Assembly (NCBI RefSeq): GCF_005222815.1
Contig: NZ_STGB01000004.1
Location: 496,001-560,000 of the forward strand
Direction: 5' to 3'
DNA from: Roseomonas sp. AR75
GTDB taxonomy: Bacteria > Pseudomonadota > Alphaproteobacteria > Acetobacterales > Acetobacteraceae
Length of the DNA: 64,000 nt
In this document: piece after piece, positions 27,857 through 36,019 of the stretch
How positions within the stretch are numbered: position 1 is the stretch's first letter
Layout: each line of letters starts with the position of its first letter
Notes under the pieces: generated by a model
What the model was told of the DNA's origin: nothing
Databases searched by the model: none
Seen by the model: the letters and a program-made list of their open reading frames with translations, nothing else
Position numbers and translations under genes: made by a program

Positions 27857-29443
27857 CTACTTCTTCTCGATGTTCCAGTAGGCGATGAAGGCGCTGTCCA
27901 AGATGCCGCTGACATTCGGGCGATAGGCGCTGAACACGTCGAACTGGCCGGCGGGGATGTAGGGGATGTACTCCCAGGCGCGGCGCTGGAACGCCTCGAA
28001 TGCGGTGCGGCGCGCCGCGTCGTCGGGCGCGGCGAAGAAGGCCTGGCGCAGCGATTCGCCCTGCTGGTCGCAGGGATAGCCGGCCCAGTTCCGCTCGCCG
28101 CAACGCAGATCGAGCGAGAGGTTCATCAGCGGGTGGAACCAGCTCGTGCCGATCGCATAATAGGTGAACAGATGATAGCCGCCCTGGCCGATGGGCCGGT
28201 CCTGCGCATGCATCCGCTGCAGCATGGTCGGGAAGTCCGTCATCTGGACGTCCACGTTGACGCCGGCATCCTGCAGCCGGCGCGCCAGCACCTGCGTCAT
28301 GGTGCTGATCGGCGCCAGCGTGGTGGTGCCCAGCAGGATAAGCGGCTCCCCGCGATAGCCAGCCTCCTGCAGCAATTGCCGCGCGCGGGCGATGTTCGGC
28401 TGCTTGTAGGGATCGCTGCCGGCTTCCGTTCCATAGACCGAGCCGCAGACGCTGAAGGAATGACACACGCTCCAGCGGCCATCCGCGCCGGCGACGGCGG
28501 GCATCATCTCGTTCTGGTCGATGATCAGGGCCAGCGCCTGGCGCGCGCGGATGTCGTTGAAGGGCGGCACCTGGAAATTCGGCCGCACGAAGGCATAGGT
28601 CGGCAGCGCGGCAATGCGCCGCACCGTCATGTTGCGCCGACGCAGGAAGCCCGCCAGGTCAGGACCGACGGCTTCGAGGAAGTCCACCTCCCCGGTCGCC
28701 AGTGCGTTCGCGGCCGTGGTGGCATCCGGCATGATGATCCACTCGACGCGGTCCACCTTCACGTTCCGCGCACCGGCCAGGCCGCTGGTCGGCTCGCTGC
28801 GCACGGGGTAGTCGGGGTTGCGCGCGAAGACGGCGCGGTTGCCCTCGCGCCGCTCATCGGCCAGGAAACGGAAGGGGCCGGAGCCGATGGGGCGCGTCAT
28901 CGGCACGTTGTCCGGGCGGCGCGCATCGGCTTCGCGCATGATCGCGGCGATGGGCGCGCCGGGGCCTGCCAGCAGGAATTCCACCAGGCCGAAGCGCTGG
29001 TTCAGCGTGATGGTGAAGGTGCGGTCGTCCACGACCTGCATGCTGGCCAGCCGCGCCTTGAGCTGGCCGCCGATGGAGGTCCCGTTCATCCAGCGTTCGA
29101 TGGAAGCGACCACGTCGCGCGTGGAGACCGGGCTGCCGTCGTGGAAGCGCAGGTTCGGCCGCAGCGTGAAGCGGTAGGTCAGGCCGTCGTCGCTGACCGA
29201 CCGGCTCTCCACCATCATCGGCTGCGGTTGCAGGTCCTTGTCGAAGGCGAAGAGCGTGTCGAAGACCATCTGCTGGTAGATGCGCGCCACCAGGTTCGGT
29301 CCGCGCGTCGGATCCAGCTCCGACAGGTCGGCCGAGGGCACGACGCGCAGCACGCGCTGCGCATCCTGCGCCGCGGCCGGCGGCCCCAGCAGCGACAAGC
29401 CGAGCCCAAGGCCCAGCCCCAATCCCAGAAGAGCGGAACGCAT
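27857..29443 (-). CDS. ABC transporter substrate-binding protein, family 5
   Basis: 528 residues. The signal peptide has an unusual LGLGLGLGLGL run and ends near PPAAAQDA. The mature part is a family-5 (peptide/opine/nickel type) receptor with RVVPSADLSELDPTRG, SRSVSDDGLTYRFTLRPNLRFHDG and the domain-closing APDDAARRTAFEAFQRRAWEYIPYIP. GGAGGG lies 7 bp before the chosen ATG. No permease or ATPase gene is nearby, so it must use components encoded elsewhere. It heads the receptor-cupin-amidase(-GNAT) group and faces a TetR gene. Confidence 0.92.
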   Translation of the reverse strand: MRSALLGLGLGLGLGLSLLGPPAAAQDAQRVLRVVPSADLSELDPTRGPNLVARIYQQMVFDTLFAFDKDLQPQPMMVESRSVSDDGLTYRFTLRPNLRFHDGSPVSTRDVVASIERWMNGTSIGGQLKARLASMQVVDDRTFTITLNQRFGLVEFLLAGPGAPIAAIMREADARRPDNVPMTRPIGSGPFRFLADERREGNRAVFARNPDYPVRSEPTSGLAGARNVKVDRVEWIIMPDATTAANALATGEVDFLEAVGPDLAGFLRRRNMTVRRIAALPTYAFVRPNFQVPPFNDIRARQALALIIDQNEMMPAVAGADGRWSVCHSFSVCGSVYGTEAGSDPYKQPNIARARQLLQEAGYRGEPLILLGTTTLAPISTMTQVLARRLQDAGVNVDVQMTDFPTMLQRMHAQDRPIGQGGYHLFTYYAIGTSWFHPLMNLSLDLRCGERNWAGYPCDQQGESLRQAFFAAPDDAARRTAFEAFQRRAWEYIPYIPAGQFDVFSAYRPNVSGILDSAFIAYWNIEKK

Positions 29444-29551
29444 GTCGGAACCCTCCATGACGCGAAGCAGCACGGCGGGCACCACCCTTCGGCGGGCGCG
29501 GCCCGGACATTCCCTCTTGGTCAGAAGGCTATGGCGTTCTCGCGCGGCGAG

Positions 29552-29567
29552 TCAACCATTCGGTTGA
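29552..29567. promoter_or_regulatory. Candidate TetR operator
   Basis: TCAACC-ATTC-GGTTGA is a perfect 6-4-6 palindrome in the 170-bp gap between the divergent solute-binding protein and TetR genes, 109 bp before the former and 47 bp before the latter. This is the usual place and size for a TetR-family operator. Binding is inferred. Confidence 0.65.
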
Positions 29568-29613
29568 TTGCCGCGCTTGCGCCGCGGCAGCCGGGGCGCC
29601 ATTGGGGGCCGGC

Positions 29614-30315
29614 ATGGACACGCCGTTGATCTCCTCGCGCCGCCGCCGCGTGCCGTCCAACGGCACGCGCGACCCGGAACGCACGCGGCGCAACCTGCTG
29701 GACGCGGCGTATCGGGAATTCGCGGCGTCCGGCTACCACGGCGCCAGCATCGAGCGGATCTGCCGCCGCGCCGGCGTCTCCAAGCAGATCCTGATCCACC
29801 ATTTCGGATCGAAGGAGAACGCGCATCTGGCTGTGCTGGAGGCCGCGTATCGTGCCTCCCGCGCGCAGGACGCACGGCTGCAGGCGGATGACGCGGACCC
29901 GGTGGAGGCGCTGCGCAGCTTCGTCGGCCAGGCCTTCGACCATCTGCGCGCGAACCGCGACTTCGTCGCGCTGCTCGGCGACGAGAACGTCAACAAGGGG
30001 CGGCATATCCGCAGGTCGAAGCTGCTGGCCGACATCTACGCGCCGCTCATCGCCGGGCTGGATGCGATATTGCGCCGCGGCGAGAAGGCCGGCGCGTTCC
30101 GGCCGGGCATGGACGCGCAGCAGCTCTACGTCTCGATCAGCGCGCTCTGCTACTTCACCTTCTCCAACGCCTACACGCTGTCCGCAGTCTTCGGGCAGGA
30201 TCTGCTGTCGGCCGACGCGCTGGCGGAGCGACGGCAGCATGTGGTGGAGTTCGTGCTTGCTGCACTCTCCCTCCCCCGCTGTGCGGGGGAGGGTCGGGTT
30301 GGGGGCACGACCTGA
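29614..30315 (+). CDS. TetR family transcriptional regulator
   Basis: 233 residues from the ATG at 29614. The N-terminal helix-turn-helix is clear (RRNLLDAAYREFAASGYHGASIERICRRAGVSKQILIHHFGSKE). The helical C-terminal domain resembles RutR/TetR_C types (ALLGDENVNKGRHIRRS). The last 15 or so residues (SLPRCAGEGRVGGTT) are encoded by a copy of the dispersed palindromic repeat, so the original stop was probably lost or replaced. It likely represses the divergent receptor-cupin-amidase group; the inducer may be the amide substrate. Confidence 0.9.
   Translation: MDTPLISSRRRRVPSNGTRDPERTRRNLLDAAYREFAASGYHGASIERICRRAGVSKQILIHHFGSKENAHLAVLEAAYRASRAQDARLQADDADPVEALRSFVGQAFDHLRANRDFVALLGDENVNKGRHIRRSKLLADIYAPLIAGLDAILRRGEKAGAFRPGMDAQQLYVSISALCYFTFSNAYTLSAVFGQDLLSADALAERRQHVVEFVLAALSLPRCAGEGRVGGTT
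30269..30305. repeat. Dispersed palindromic repeat, copy 3, inside the TetR reading frame
   Basis: A variant with CTGTG in place of the central CATG (30269-30293), followed by the TCGGGTTGGGGG arm. It overlaps the 3' end of the TetR gene and supplies its final codons and, just after, the stop. Confidence 0.85.
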
Positions 30316-30327
30316 CCCGCAAGCCCG

Positions 30328-31059
30328 CTACGAATAGACCCGCTGCGCCTCCCGCAGATGTCCCGACGGCAGCGCATCGAGCCCCGGATCGGGCGGCAGC
30401 TCCACGTCGAAGTGGCGCTTCAGCGCCTCCGCGATCACCTCGTAGCAGCTGCCGATGCGGATCACCTCCATCGTGCGGAAGTCGATCATGGTCGAGGAGC
30501 GGCGGTAGCGGCTGTATTTCTGCAGCCCGTAATCCACGACGATTTCGGCGACGGCGAGGATCTCCGGCTGTACATCCACCGCGCGGAAGCGCGTGCCGGT
30601 GCCGGTGAGGTTCGCGCTGCTGCCGAACAGCGGCTGCCCCTGCGCGGTCGCTTCCTCGGTCACGGCCCGCAGGAAGTTGCCGGCGTTGAGCAGCATCGCC
30701 AGCGTGCCGCCATCCGTGCTCGCGGCCAGCGCCTCCTCACCGAGCGCGCGCAGCAGCGGGTGCTGGTCCTTGAAGCCGGCGACAACCGCCACCGGCAGGT
30801 CGTGATCCTCCACCAGGCAGCGCACCATGTCGCGTCCGCGCGCATCCAGCAGATGCAGCTCGTCATGCAGCGCGAGATTGCCGAGCATCGCGTTGCGCTT
30901 GTGCGCACCGCGGCCCTTGGCATGGAAGAAGCGCATCAGCGCATCGTGGCAGCCGCCCACGCCGGCATAGCCGACATCCATCGGGATGATCGCAACGCCG
31001 CCCGCCTTCACCGCGGCGACCACGCGGCGCGCATCGCCCGCGATATCGAGCCTGCTCAT
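30328..31059 (-). CDS. Sua5/YciO/YrdC-like domain protein, non-canonical
   Basis: 243 residues. Parts of a YrdC fold are visible: KAGGVAIIPMDVGYAGVG at the start, GQPLFGSSANLTGTG for the conserved SAN motif, and SSTMIDFRTMEVIRIGSCYEV for the STVVD/R-G end. The canonical KxR ATP-binding pattern is not clearly kept (KGRGAHKRNAM is the nearest), so synthesis of threonylcarbamoyl-AMP for tRNA is doubtful. It lies 4 bp after a Bug-type receptor, which suggests a catabolic or carbamoyl/adenylate-related role. The function is not known. Confidence 0.75.
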   Translation of the reverse strand: MSRLDIAGDARRVVAAVKAGGVAIIPMDVGYAGVGGCHDALMRFFHAKGRGAHKRNAMLGNLALHDELHLLDARGRDMVRCLVEDHDLPVAVVAGFKDQHPLLRALGEEALAASTDGGTLAMLLNAGNFLRAVTEEATAQGQPLFGSSANLTGTGTRFRAVDVQPEILAVAEIVVDYGLQKYSRYRRSSTMIDFRTMEVIRIGSCYEVIAEALKRHFDVELPPDPGLDALPSGHLREAQRVYS

Positions 31060-31063
31060 CCGC

Positions 31064-32038
31064 TCAGCCCAGGTTCAGGTTGAGGCCGGGCAGGATCGGC
31101 GCCCAGCGGTCGCGCTCCGCGCGCAGCATTGCCGCCGCCTCGTCCGGCGTGCTTGGCGTGATCGTGAAGCCAGCCTGGGTGAGTTGCGCGCGCAGTTCCG
31201 GGTCGTTCAGCGAAGCGAGCGTCGCGGCATGCAGCGTCGCAATCGCCTCGGGCGGCGTCGCCGCGGGCGCCAGCACCAGGAAGCGCAGCGCATTCACCAC
31301 GCGCGGCAATCCTTCTTCCGCCGTGGTCGGCACGTCCGGCGCCGCCGGCGAGCGCTGGGTGGAGAGCACGGCGAGCGGCCGCAGCTTGCCCGCCGCGAAA
31401 TGCTGCGTGACGGAGCCCAGGCTGAACACGCCGAGATGCACATGCCCGGCCAGCACGTCGTTCATGGCGGGACCACCGCCGCGATACTGTGCCTGCACCA
31501 TCTTGATGTCGGCCTCGCGCGCCAGCAGTTCGAAGCCCAGGTGGTGCGGCGATCCGACCGAAGGATTGGCGAAGGAGTATTTCTCCGGGTTCGCTTTCGC
31601 GAGTGCCACGAACTCGCGCAGCGTGCGCGCCGGCACCTCCGGGTTGATGGCGACGACCAGCGGCGTCTCGGCCATGTAGGCAATGGGGGTGAAATCGCGG
31701 AACAGGTCGTAGGGCATGTTCCGGTACAGCATCTGGAAGTAGGCGATATTGTCGGCGTTGATCACGAGGGTGTGGCCATCGGCCGTGCCGCGCGCCGCCG
31801 CCTCCATGCCGATATTGGTCGCGGCGCCGCCGCGGTTCTCGATCACCAGCGGCTGGCCGAGGCGGATGCGCATCCGCTCCGCCCAGGGACGCGCCAGCGT
31901 GTCGGTGCCGCCGCCCGGCGGATAGGGAATGATCAGGCGGATAGGGCGGCTCGGCGCCCAGGTGCCGGACTGGGCGCGCGCACCACCGGTCGCGACGAGG
32001 CTGGCGGAAAGTGCGGCAAGCAGGCTGCGGCGATTCAT
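31064..32038 (-). CDS. Bug-type tripartite tricarboxylate transporter receptor
   Basis: 324 residues. A signal peptide (MNRRSLLAALSASLVATGGARA) is followed by the Bug/TctC fold with RPIRLIIPYPPGGGTDTLAR, QPLVIENRGGAATNIGMEAAARGTADGHTL and DVPTTAEEGLP. These periplasmic receptors bind carboxylates or related small molecules. No TctA/TctB membrane genes are in the window, as is usual for the many orphan Bug receptors. The only close partner is the YrdC-like gene. Confidence 0.93.
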   Translation of the reverse strand: MNRRSLLAALSASLVATGGARAQSGTWAPSRPIRLIIPYPPGGGTDTLARPWAERMRIRLGQPLVIENRGGAATNIGMEAAARGTADGHTLVINADNIAYFQMLYRNMPYDLFRDFTPIAYMAETPLVVAINPEVPARTLREFVALAKANPEKYSFANPSVGSPHHLGFELLAREADIKMVQAQYRGGGPAMNDVLAGHVHLGVFSLGSVTQHFAAGKLRPLAVLSTQRSPAAPDVPTTAEEGLPRVVNALRFLVLAPAATPPEAIATLHAATLASLNDPELRAQLTQAGFTITPSTPDEAAAMLRAERDRWAPILPGLNLNLG

Positions 32039-32106
32039 CCGACGTTTCCTTTCCGATTTGCGCGCAGTTTCCGCCGGCCGGTGTGGCGCGACAAGGCCAC
32101 AAATGC

Positions 32107-32128
32107 GAAAGGGCGCCCGAAGGCGCCC
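32107..32128 (-). terminator. Hairpin terminator after the low-complexity protein gene
   Basis: On the minus strand, GGGCGCC-TTCG-GGCGCCC is a perfect 7-bp stem with a TTCG tetraloop, followed by TTTCGCATTT. It lies 28 bp past the stop of the gene at 32156. The U tract is short, so strength is uncertain. Confidence 0.65.
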
Positions 32129-32155
32129 CCCGTCACGCGCACCGATCCGCGTCCG

Positions 32156-32716
32156 TCAGAACGGCATGCAGCGCACCACGTCGTCATGCCCGCGCGCCAG
32201 CGTGGCGAAGGTGCCGCTGGGGCAATCGCGCTGCGCGTGGTCGGTCGGCGGCAGGCCGTTCTGCCAGCCCGCCACGCTGCTCACCGCGGGCGTGCAGCGC
32301 GTGCGCCCGTTGCGGCGGGTGCAGTTCTGCGCGGCGGCGCGCGGCACCGCCGCGGCAGAGGCGCCACGCACCACGACGCCGCCGCGCGAGGTGCGCGCGT
32401 CGCCGGGGCGCAGCGCGACCGTCTCCCGCGCATTTCGCGACGTGGCGCGGTTGCGCGACGCCGTCGTCGACGTGGATCGCGCCGTGCTGCGTGAGGACGC
32501 CTGCTGGCGCGATGTCCTGCTGCTGGACGCCTGCTGGCGGGTGTTGCCGCGCGCAGCGGTCTCGCGCGCGCTGCTGCTGCGCGCCTGCTGCGCGGTGGCC
32601 GATTGCTGCTGCGCCGATCTGCTTGCGGTGGTCCTCGTTTCGTCGTTGCGCCGCGCCGCTTCCGCGGCGGGCATCGCAAAGGCCAGGACAATGAGCGCGA
32701 GCAGGATTTTGCGCAT
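32156..32716 (-). CDS. Secreted basic low-complexity protein
   Basis: 186 residues. A signal peptide (MRKILLALIVLAFAMPAAEA) leads into about 85 residues very rich in Ser, Arg, Thr, Gln and Ala (for example SAQQQSATAQQARSSSARE), probably disordered. The C-terminal 65 residues contain three cysteines (NCTRRNGRTRC and VRC) and may form a small folded part. No known family is recognised. High basic charge suggests binding to nucleic acid, polysaccharide or the cell envelope, which is inference. A hairpin terminator follows. Confidence 0.7.
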   Translation of the reverse strand: MRKILLALIVLAFAMPAAEAARRNDETRTTASRSAQQQSATAQQARSSSARETAARGNTRQQASSSRTSRQQASSRSTARSTSTTASRNRATSRNARETVALRPGDARTSRGGVVVRGASAAAVPRAAAQNCTRRNGRTRCTPAVSSVAGWQNGLPPTDHAQRDCPSGTFATLARGHDDVVRCMPF

Positions 32717-32839
32717 GCGTACGGTCTTCCCCCTGCGTGCGGCCTTCCCCTGTGAAGACCAGTCCTTGCGGACCCGAAGCACTCCCGCCTACCTCTAGAC
32801 CCATGTCGTCGAGCCGTGTCAACGGCCGATCTTCAGATT

Positions 32840-34012
32840 CTAGGTGAGGTGCGGACGACCCCGCCAATCGCGGCTTTGCATCTCGTGCAGCCGGCTCGCG
32901 GTACGGGCGAACATCGCCACATTCTCGCCACGTTCGTAAATCCGATCGGGGCTCGCCGCGGCGCTCGCCACCAGCTTCACGCGGTGCTCGTACAGCGTAT
33001 CCACCAGCGTGATGAATCGCTTCGCCTTGTCGAAATTGTCTGCACCGAGTCGCGGAATTCCATCCAGCAGCAGCGTGTGGAAATGCGTCGCGATGGCGAG
33101 GTAGTCCGCGGGCCCGAGCGGACGTCCGCACAGCGCGTCGAAGTCGAAGCGCGCCACGCCATCCACCGCTTGCGGCACCTCGATCGCGCGGCCGAGCAGC
33201 GTGAGCTTCATCGGCGCGCCGTGATCCTGCCCGGTCAGCTCGGTGAAGGCACGATCCATTGCGGCTTCCGCGCGCGCATCCGCCGGCATGTGCCAGGTCG
33301 GCATGTCCAGGATCCGCTCGCGCCGATAGTCGCGCGCGGCATCCAGCACCAGCACCTCCAGCCGCCTCTGGATCAGCGCGATGAAGGGCAGGAAGGCGTC
33401 GCGCCCGGGCCGGCCCTTGAACAGGTCGTCGGGCGCGGTGTTGCTCGTCGCGACCACAACGGTCCCACGCGCGAACAGCGCCTGGAACAGCCGGCCGAGG
33501 ATCATCGCGTCGGCGATGTCATGCACCTGGAACTCGTCGAAGCAGAGCAGCGCCGCCTCGGCCGCGATGGAATCCGCCAGCGGCGGGATCGGGTCCGCGG
33601 TGTCGCCATGCTGCTGTTTCCAGGCGTGGATTCGCGCATGCACGCGATGCTGCATGAATTCGTGGAAGTGGATGCGCTGCTTGCGCGCGACCTCCGCCGT
33701 GTCGAAGAACAGGTCCATCAGCATGGACTTGCCGCGCCCGACCTCCCCGACGAGGTAGAGGCCCATCGGCGTGCCCGCCGGTGCCTCTTCCGGCGCCACC
33801 GGCTTGCGACGCAGGAAGCGCGCGAAGAAGCCGCCCTGCTCGGGCTCCTCGGGATGCGGGTCGTAGCCGCGGGTGCGGCGCCACAGATCCTGCAGCATCT
33901 CCGCCGCGCGCGCCTGGGCGGGATCGGGCTGCAACGTGCCGGCGGCGACCATGGCACGATAGGCAGGCAGCGGGCCCCCGGCCGGGGCCCCGGCGGCGGG
34001 CGAGGCATCCAT
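32840..34012 (-). CDS. zapE: AFG1-family ATPase ZapE
   Basis: 390 residues. P-loop ATPase with Walker A GEVGRGKS (89-96), Walker B LLCFDEFQV, and the family motifs IHFHEFMQHRVH and VVVATSNTAPDDLF. ZapE associates with the division ring in Escherichia coli, and the mitochondrial relative Afg1 helps degrade respiratory proteins. The start MDASPAAG is chosen because the upstream extension is low-complexity and overlaps the divergent gene region. It diverges from the GT4 gene. Confidence 0.92.
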   Translation of the reverse strand: MDASPAAGAPAGGPLPAYRAMVAAGTLQPDPAQARAAEMLQDLWRRTRGYDPHPEEPEQGGFFARFLRRKPVAPEEAPAGTPMGLYLVGEVGRGKSMLMDLFFDTAEVARKQRIHFHEFMQHRVHARIHAWKQQHGDTADPIPPLADSIAAEAALLCFDEFQVHDIADAMILGRLFQALFARGTVVVATSNTAPDDLFKGRPGRDAFLPFIALIQRRLEVLVLDAARDYRRERILDMPTWHMPADARAEAAMDRAFTELTGQDHGAPMKLTLLGRAIEVPQAVDGVARFDFDALCGRPLGPADYLAIATHFHTLLLDGIPRLGADNFDKAKRFITLVDTLYEHRVKLVASAAASPDRIYERGENVAMFARTASRLHEMQSRDWRGRPHLT

Positions 34013-34109
34013 CGGCCGGCCGATACGCCGCGCGCGGCCGGGCGGCAACCCGCCGCCCTGCAACCCGGCATTGACGGAACGGCCGCCCGCCACGCAGCCT
34101 GCGCGCGCC

Positions 34110-35798
34110 ATGCCGCCCCCGCCATCGCCCCCGGGCGCCGCCCTGCTCTATGCGCCCGACGGCTACGACACGTCGCGCCCGCGGCTGATGGGGCGGCATG
34201 CGGCGGGAGAAGGCTTCCTCACCGGCCTGCTGCGTCACGCCGGCTTCGACCGCATGCTGGCGCTGACCCGCAGCGCCGCGGATGCCGAGGCCTTCCGCAG
34301 GCATGTCGCATCCCTCGGCAGCACGATCCCGGCCGAGACGATCCCGGACGAGGAGATGCACCGCCTGGCCGGCGTCGGCTGCCTGCTGCTGCCCGGGCCG
34401 GGGCTCAGCGACTTCGCCTGGCGCCGGCGGCGCATGGGGCTTGGCGCGGGCTTCTCGCTGGTTGGCGTGACGCACACCATCTCCTCCGCCGGCGCAATGG
34501 ATTCCATCGCGGACAGCCTGGTCGCGCCGGTGCAGCCCTGGGACGCGATCGTCTGCACCTCGGCGCCGGTGCGCAGCGCGGTGATGCGGCTGCTGGAGAT
34601 GCAGGGCGCCTATCTCGCGCGGCGGCTGGGGGCGACGCGGATCGAGGGGCCGCAGCTTCCGGTGATCCCGCTCGGGGTGGATTGCGCGGCGCTGGCGCCC
34701 GATCCCGCCGCGCGCGCGGCATGGCGCGCACGCCTTGGTCTCGCCGAGGACGATATCGCCGTGCTGCATCACGGCCGCCTGTCCTTCCACGCGAAGGGGC
34801 ATCCGCTGCCGATGTTCCTGGCGCTCGGTCGCGCCGCTGCGCACGCGCCCGGCGGCGCGCGGGTGGTGCTGATCCTGTCCGGCTGGTTCGCCGATGAGAC
34901 GCAGCGCCGCGCCTTCTCCGACCAGGCGCGGGCCGTGGCGCCGGACCTCGCGATCCGCCTGGTCGAGCGGCCGGAGACCGGCACCACGCTGCGCAACGCC
35001 GCCGATCTCTTCACCCTGCTGTCCGACAACGTGCAGGAGAGCTTCGGACTGGCGCCGGTGGAGGCGCTGGCCGCGGGCCTGCCGGTGGTCGGCACCGACT
35101 GGGACGGGCTGAAGGACACGGTGCGCCATGGCGAGACGGGCTTCCGCGTGCCGGTCACCCTCGCCGGCCCGATGACCGACCTCGCCGAGCGGCACGAGGC
35201 CGGCTTCGACAGCTACGACGCCTTCATCGGCGGTGTCGCGCAGTTCACCGCGGTGGATGTGCCCGCCGCCGAAGCCGCCTTCACCGCGTTGATCGCCGAT
35301 CCCGCGCGCCGCACCCGCATGGGTGCGGCGGCGCGGGCCGATGCGCTGGCGCGCTTCGACTGGCCCGTGGTGATCGCGCAATGGCGCGCGCTGTGGGAGG
35401 AGCTGGCGCGGCTGCGGCGCGATGCGCGCACGGAACGCGCAGCGCCGCTGCGCGGCGAGCAGCGCGTGCCGCTGCGCCCCGACCCCACGCTGCTCTTCGC
35501 GGATTATCCGACGCGGCGGCTGACGCCGGAGATGCGGCTGGCGCTGCCGCCCGGCGAGGATGCGGCTTCGGTGCTTGCGCGGCTGCGCATGCTTGTGGCG
35601 ATCACCGGCGTGGCACCGCGGCGCGACCTGCTGCCCTCGCTCGATTCCATTGAGGCCGCGCTCAAGCTTCTTGAGCAGGGACCGGCGCCGGCCGGCCATC
35701 TCTCCGCCGAATTGCCACCCAGGCGCGCATGGCGCTTGCACCGAGGTTTGGCCTGGCTGCTGAAGATGGACCTGCTGCGCCTGGCGGACCCCATCTAG
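34110..35798 (+). CDS. GT4-family glycosyltransferase
   Basis: 562 residues, longer than the usual 350-420. A GT-B fold is seen in the first about 440 residues: LPVIPLGVDCAALAP, VLHHGRLSFHAKG, and the nucleotide-sugar motif ESFGLAPVEALAAGLPVVGTDWDG with the ExxxxxxxE spacing. The last about 120 residues (from RTERAAPLRGEQ) are an extra domain without recognised family. No other polysaccharide genes adjoin it. Acceptor and sugar are unknown. Confidence 0.85.
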   Translation: MPPPPSPPGAALLYAPDGYDTSRPRLMGRHAAGEGFLTGLLRHAGFDRMLALTRSAADAEAFRRHVASLGSTIPAETIPDEEMHRLAGVGCLLLPGPGLSDFAWRRRRMGLGAGFSLVGVTHTISSAGAMDSIADSLVAPVQPWDAIVCTSAPVRSAVMRLLEMQGAYLARRLGATRIEGPQLPVIPLGVDCAALAPDPAARAAWRARLGLAEDDIAVLHHGRLSFHAKGHPLPMFLALGRAAAHAPGGARVVLILSGWFADETQRRAFSDQARAVAPDLAIRLVERPETGTTLRNAADLFTLLSDNVQESFGLAPVEALAAGLPVVGTDWDGLKDTVRHGETGFRVPVTLAGPMTDLAERHEAGFDSYDAFIGGVAQFTAVDVPAAEAAFTALIADPARRTRMGAAARADALARFDWPVVIAQWRALWEELARLRRDARTERAAPLRGEQRVPLRPDPTLLFADYPTRRLTPEMRLALPPGEDAASVLARLRMLVAITGVAPRRDLLPSLDSIEAALKLLEQGPAPAGHLSAELPPRRAWRLHRGLAWLLKMDLLRLADPI

Positions 35799-35818
35799 CG
35801 GCGATCCGCACCCCACGG

Positions 35819-35846
35819 TTTCGGATCGATTTCGGTTCGCTTTCGG
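35819..35846 (+). promoter_or_regulatory. Three TTTCGG direct repeats at 11-bp spacing
   Basis: TTTCGG occurs at 35819, 35830 and 35841, exactly 11 bp apart (one helical turn), in the 221-bp gap before the winged-helix/TPR regulator gene. OmpR/PhoB-type winged helices bind direct repeats with 10-11 bp spacing, and the next gene encodes such a domain. This makes an autoregulatory site plausible. The rest of the gap shows no other feature. Confidence 0.55.
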
Positions 35847-36019
35847 GTCTTCCACCAGCGTGCCGGCTAGCATGAGCCTGCCGATCCGTTGGGAGGGCTG
35901 CATGGCGGCTGGCGTAGCATGCGCCTACCCGCCGCGCGGGACGATGTCCTGCGCGGGCTACTGGCGCTTGCGCGGAACCCTGCCCTACGATCAAGCCCTG
36001 GACGAATCGGTCGCGGGGT

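Noticed and set aside
33519..35903. Open frame of 794 codons on the minus strand
   Set aside because: Antisense to the GT4 gene and out of frame with zapE; no domain homology.
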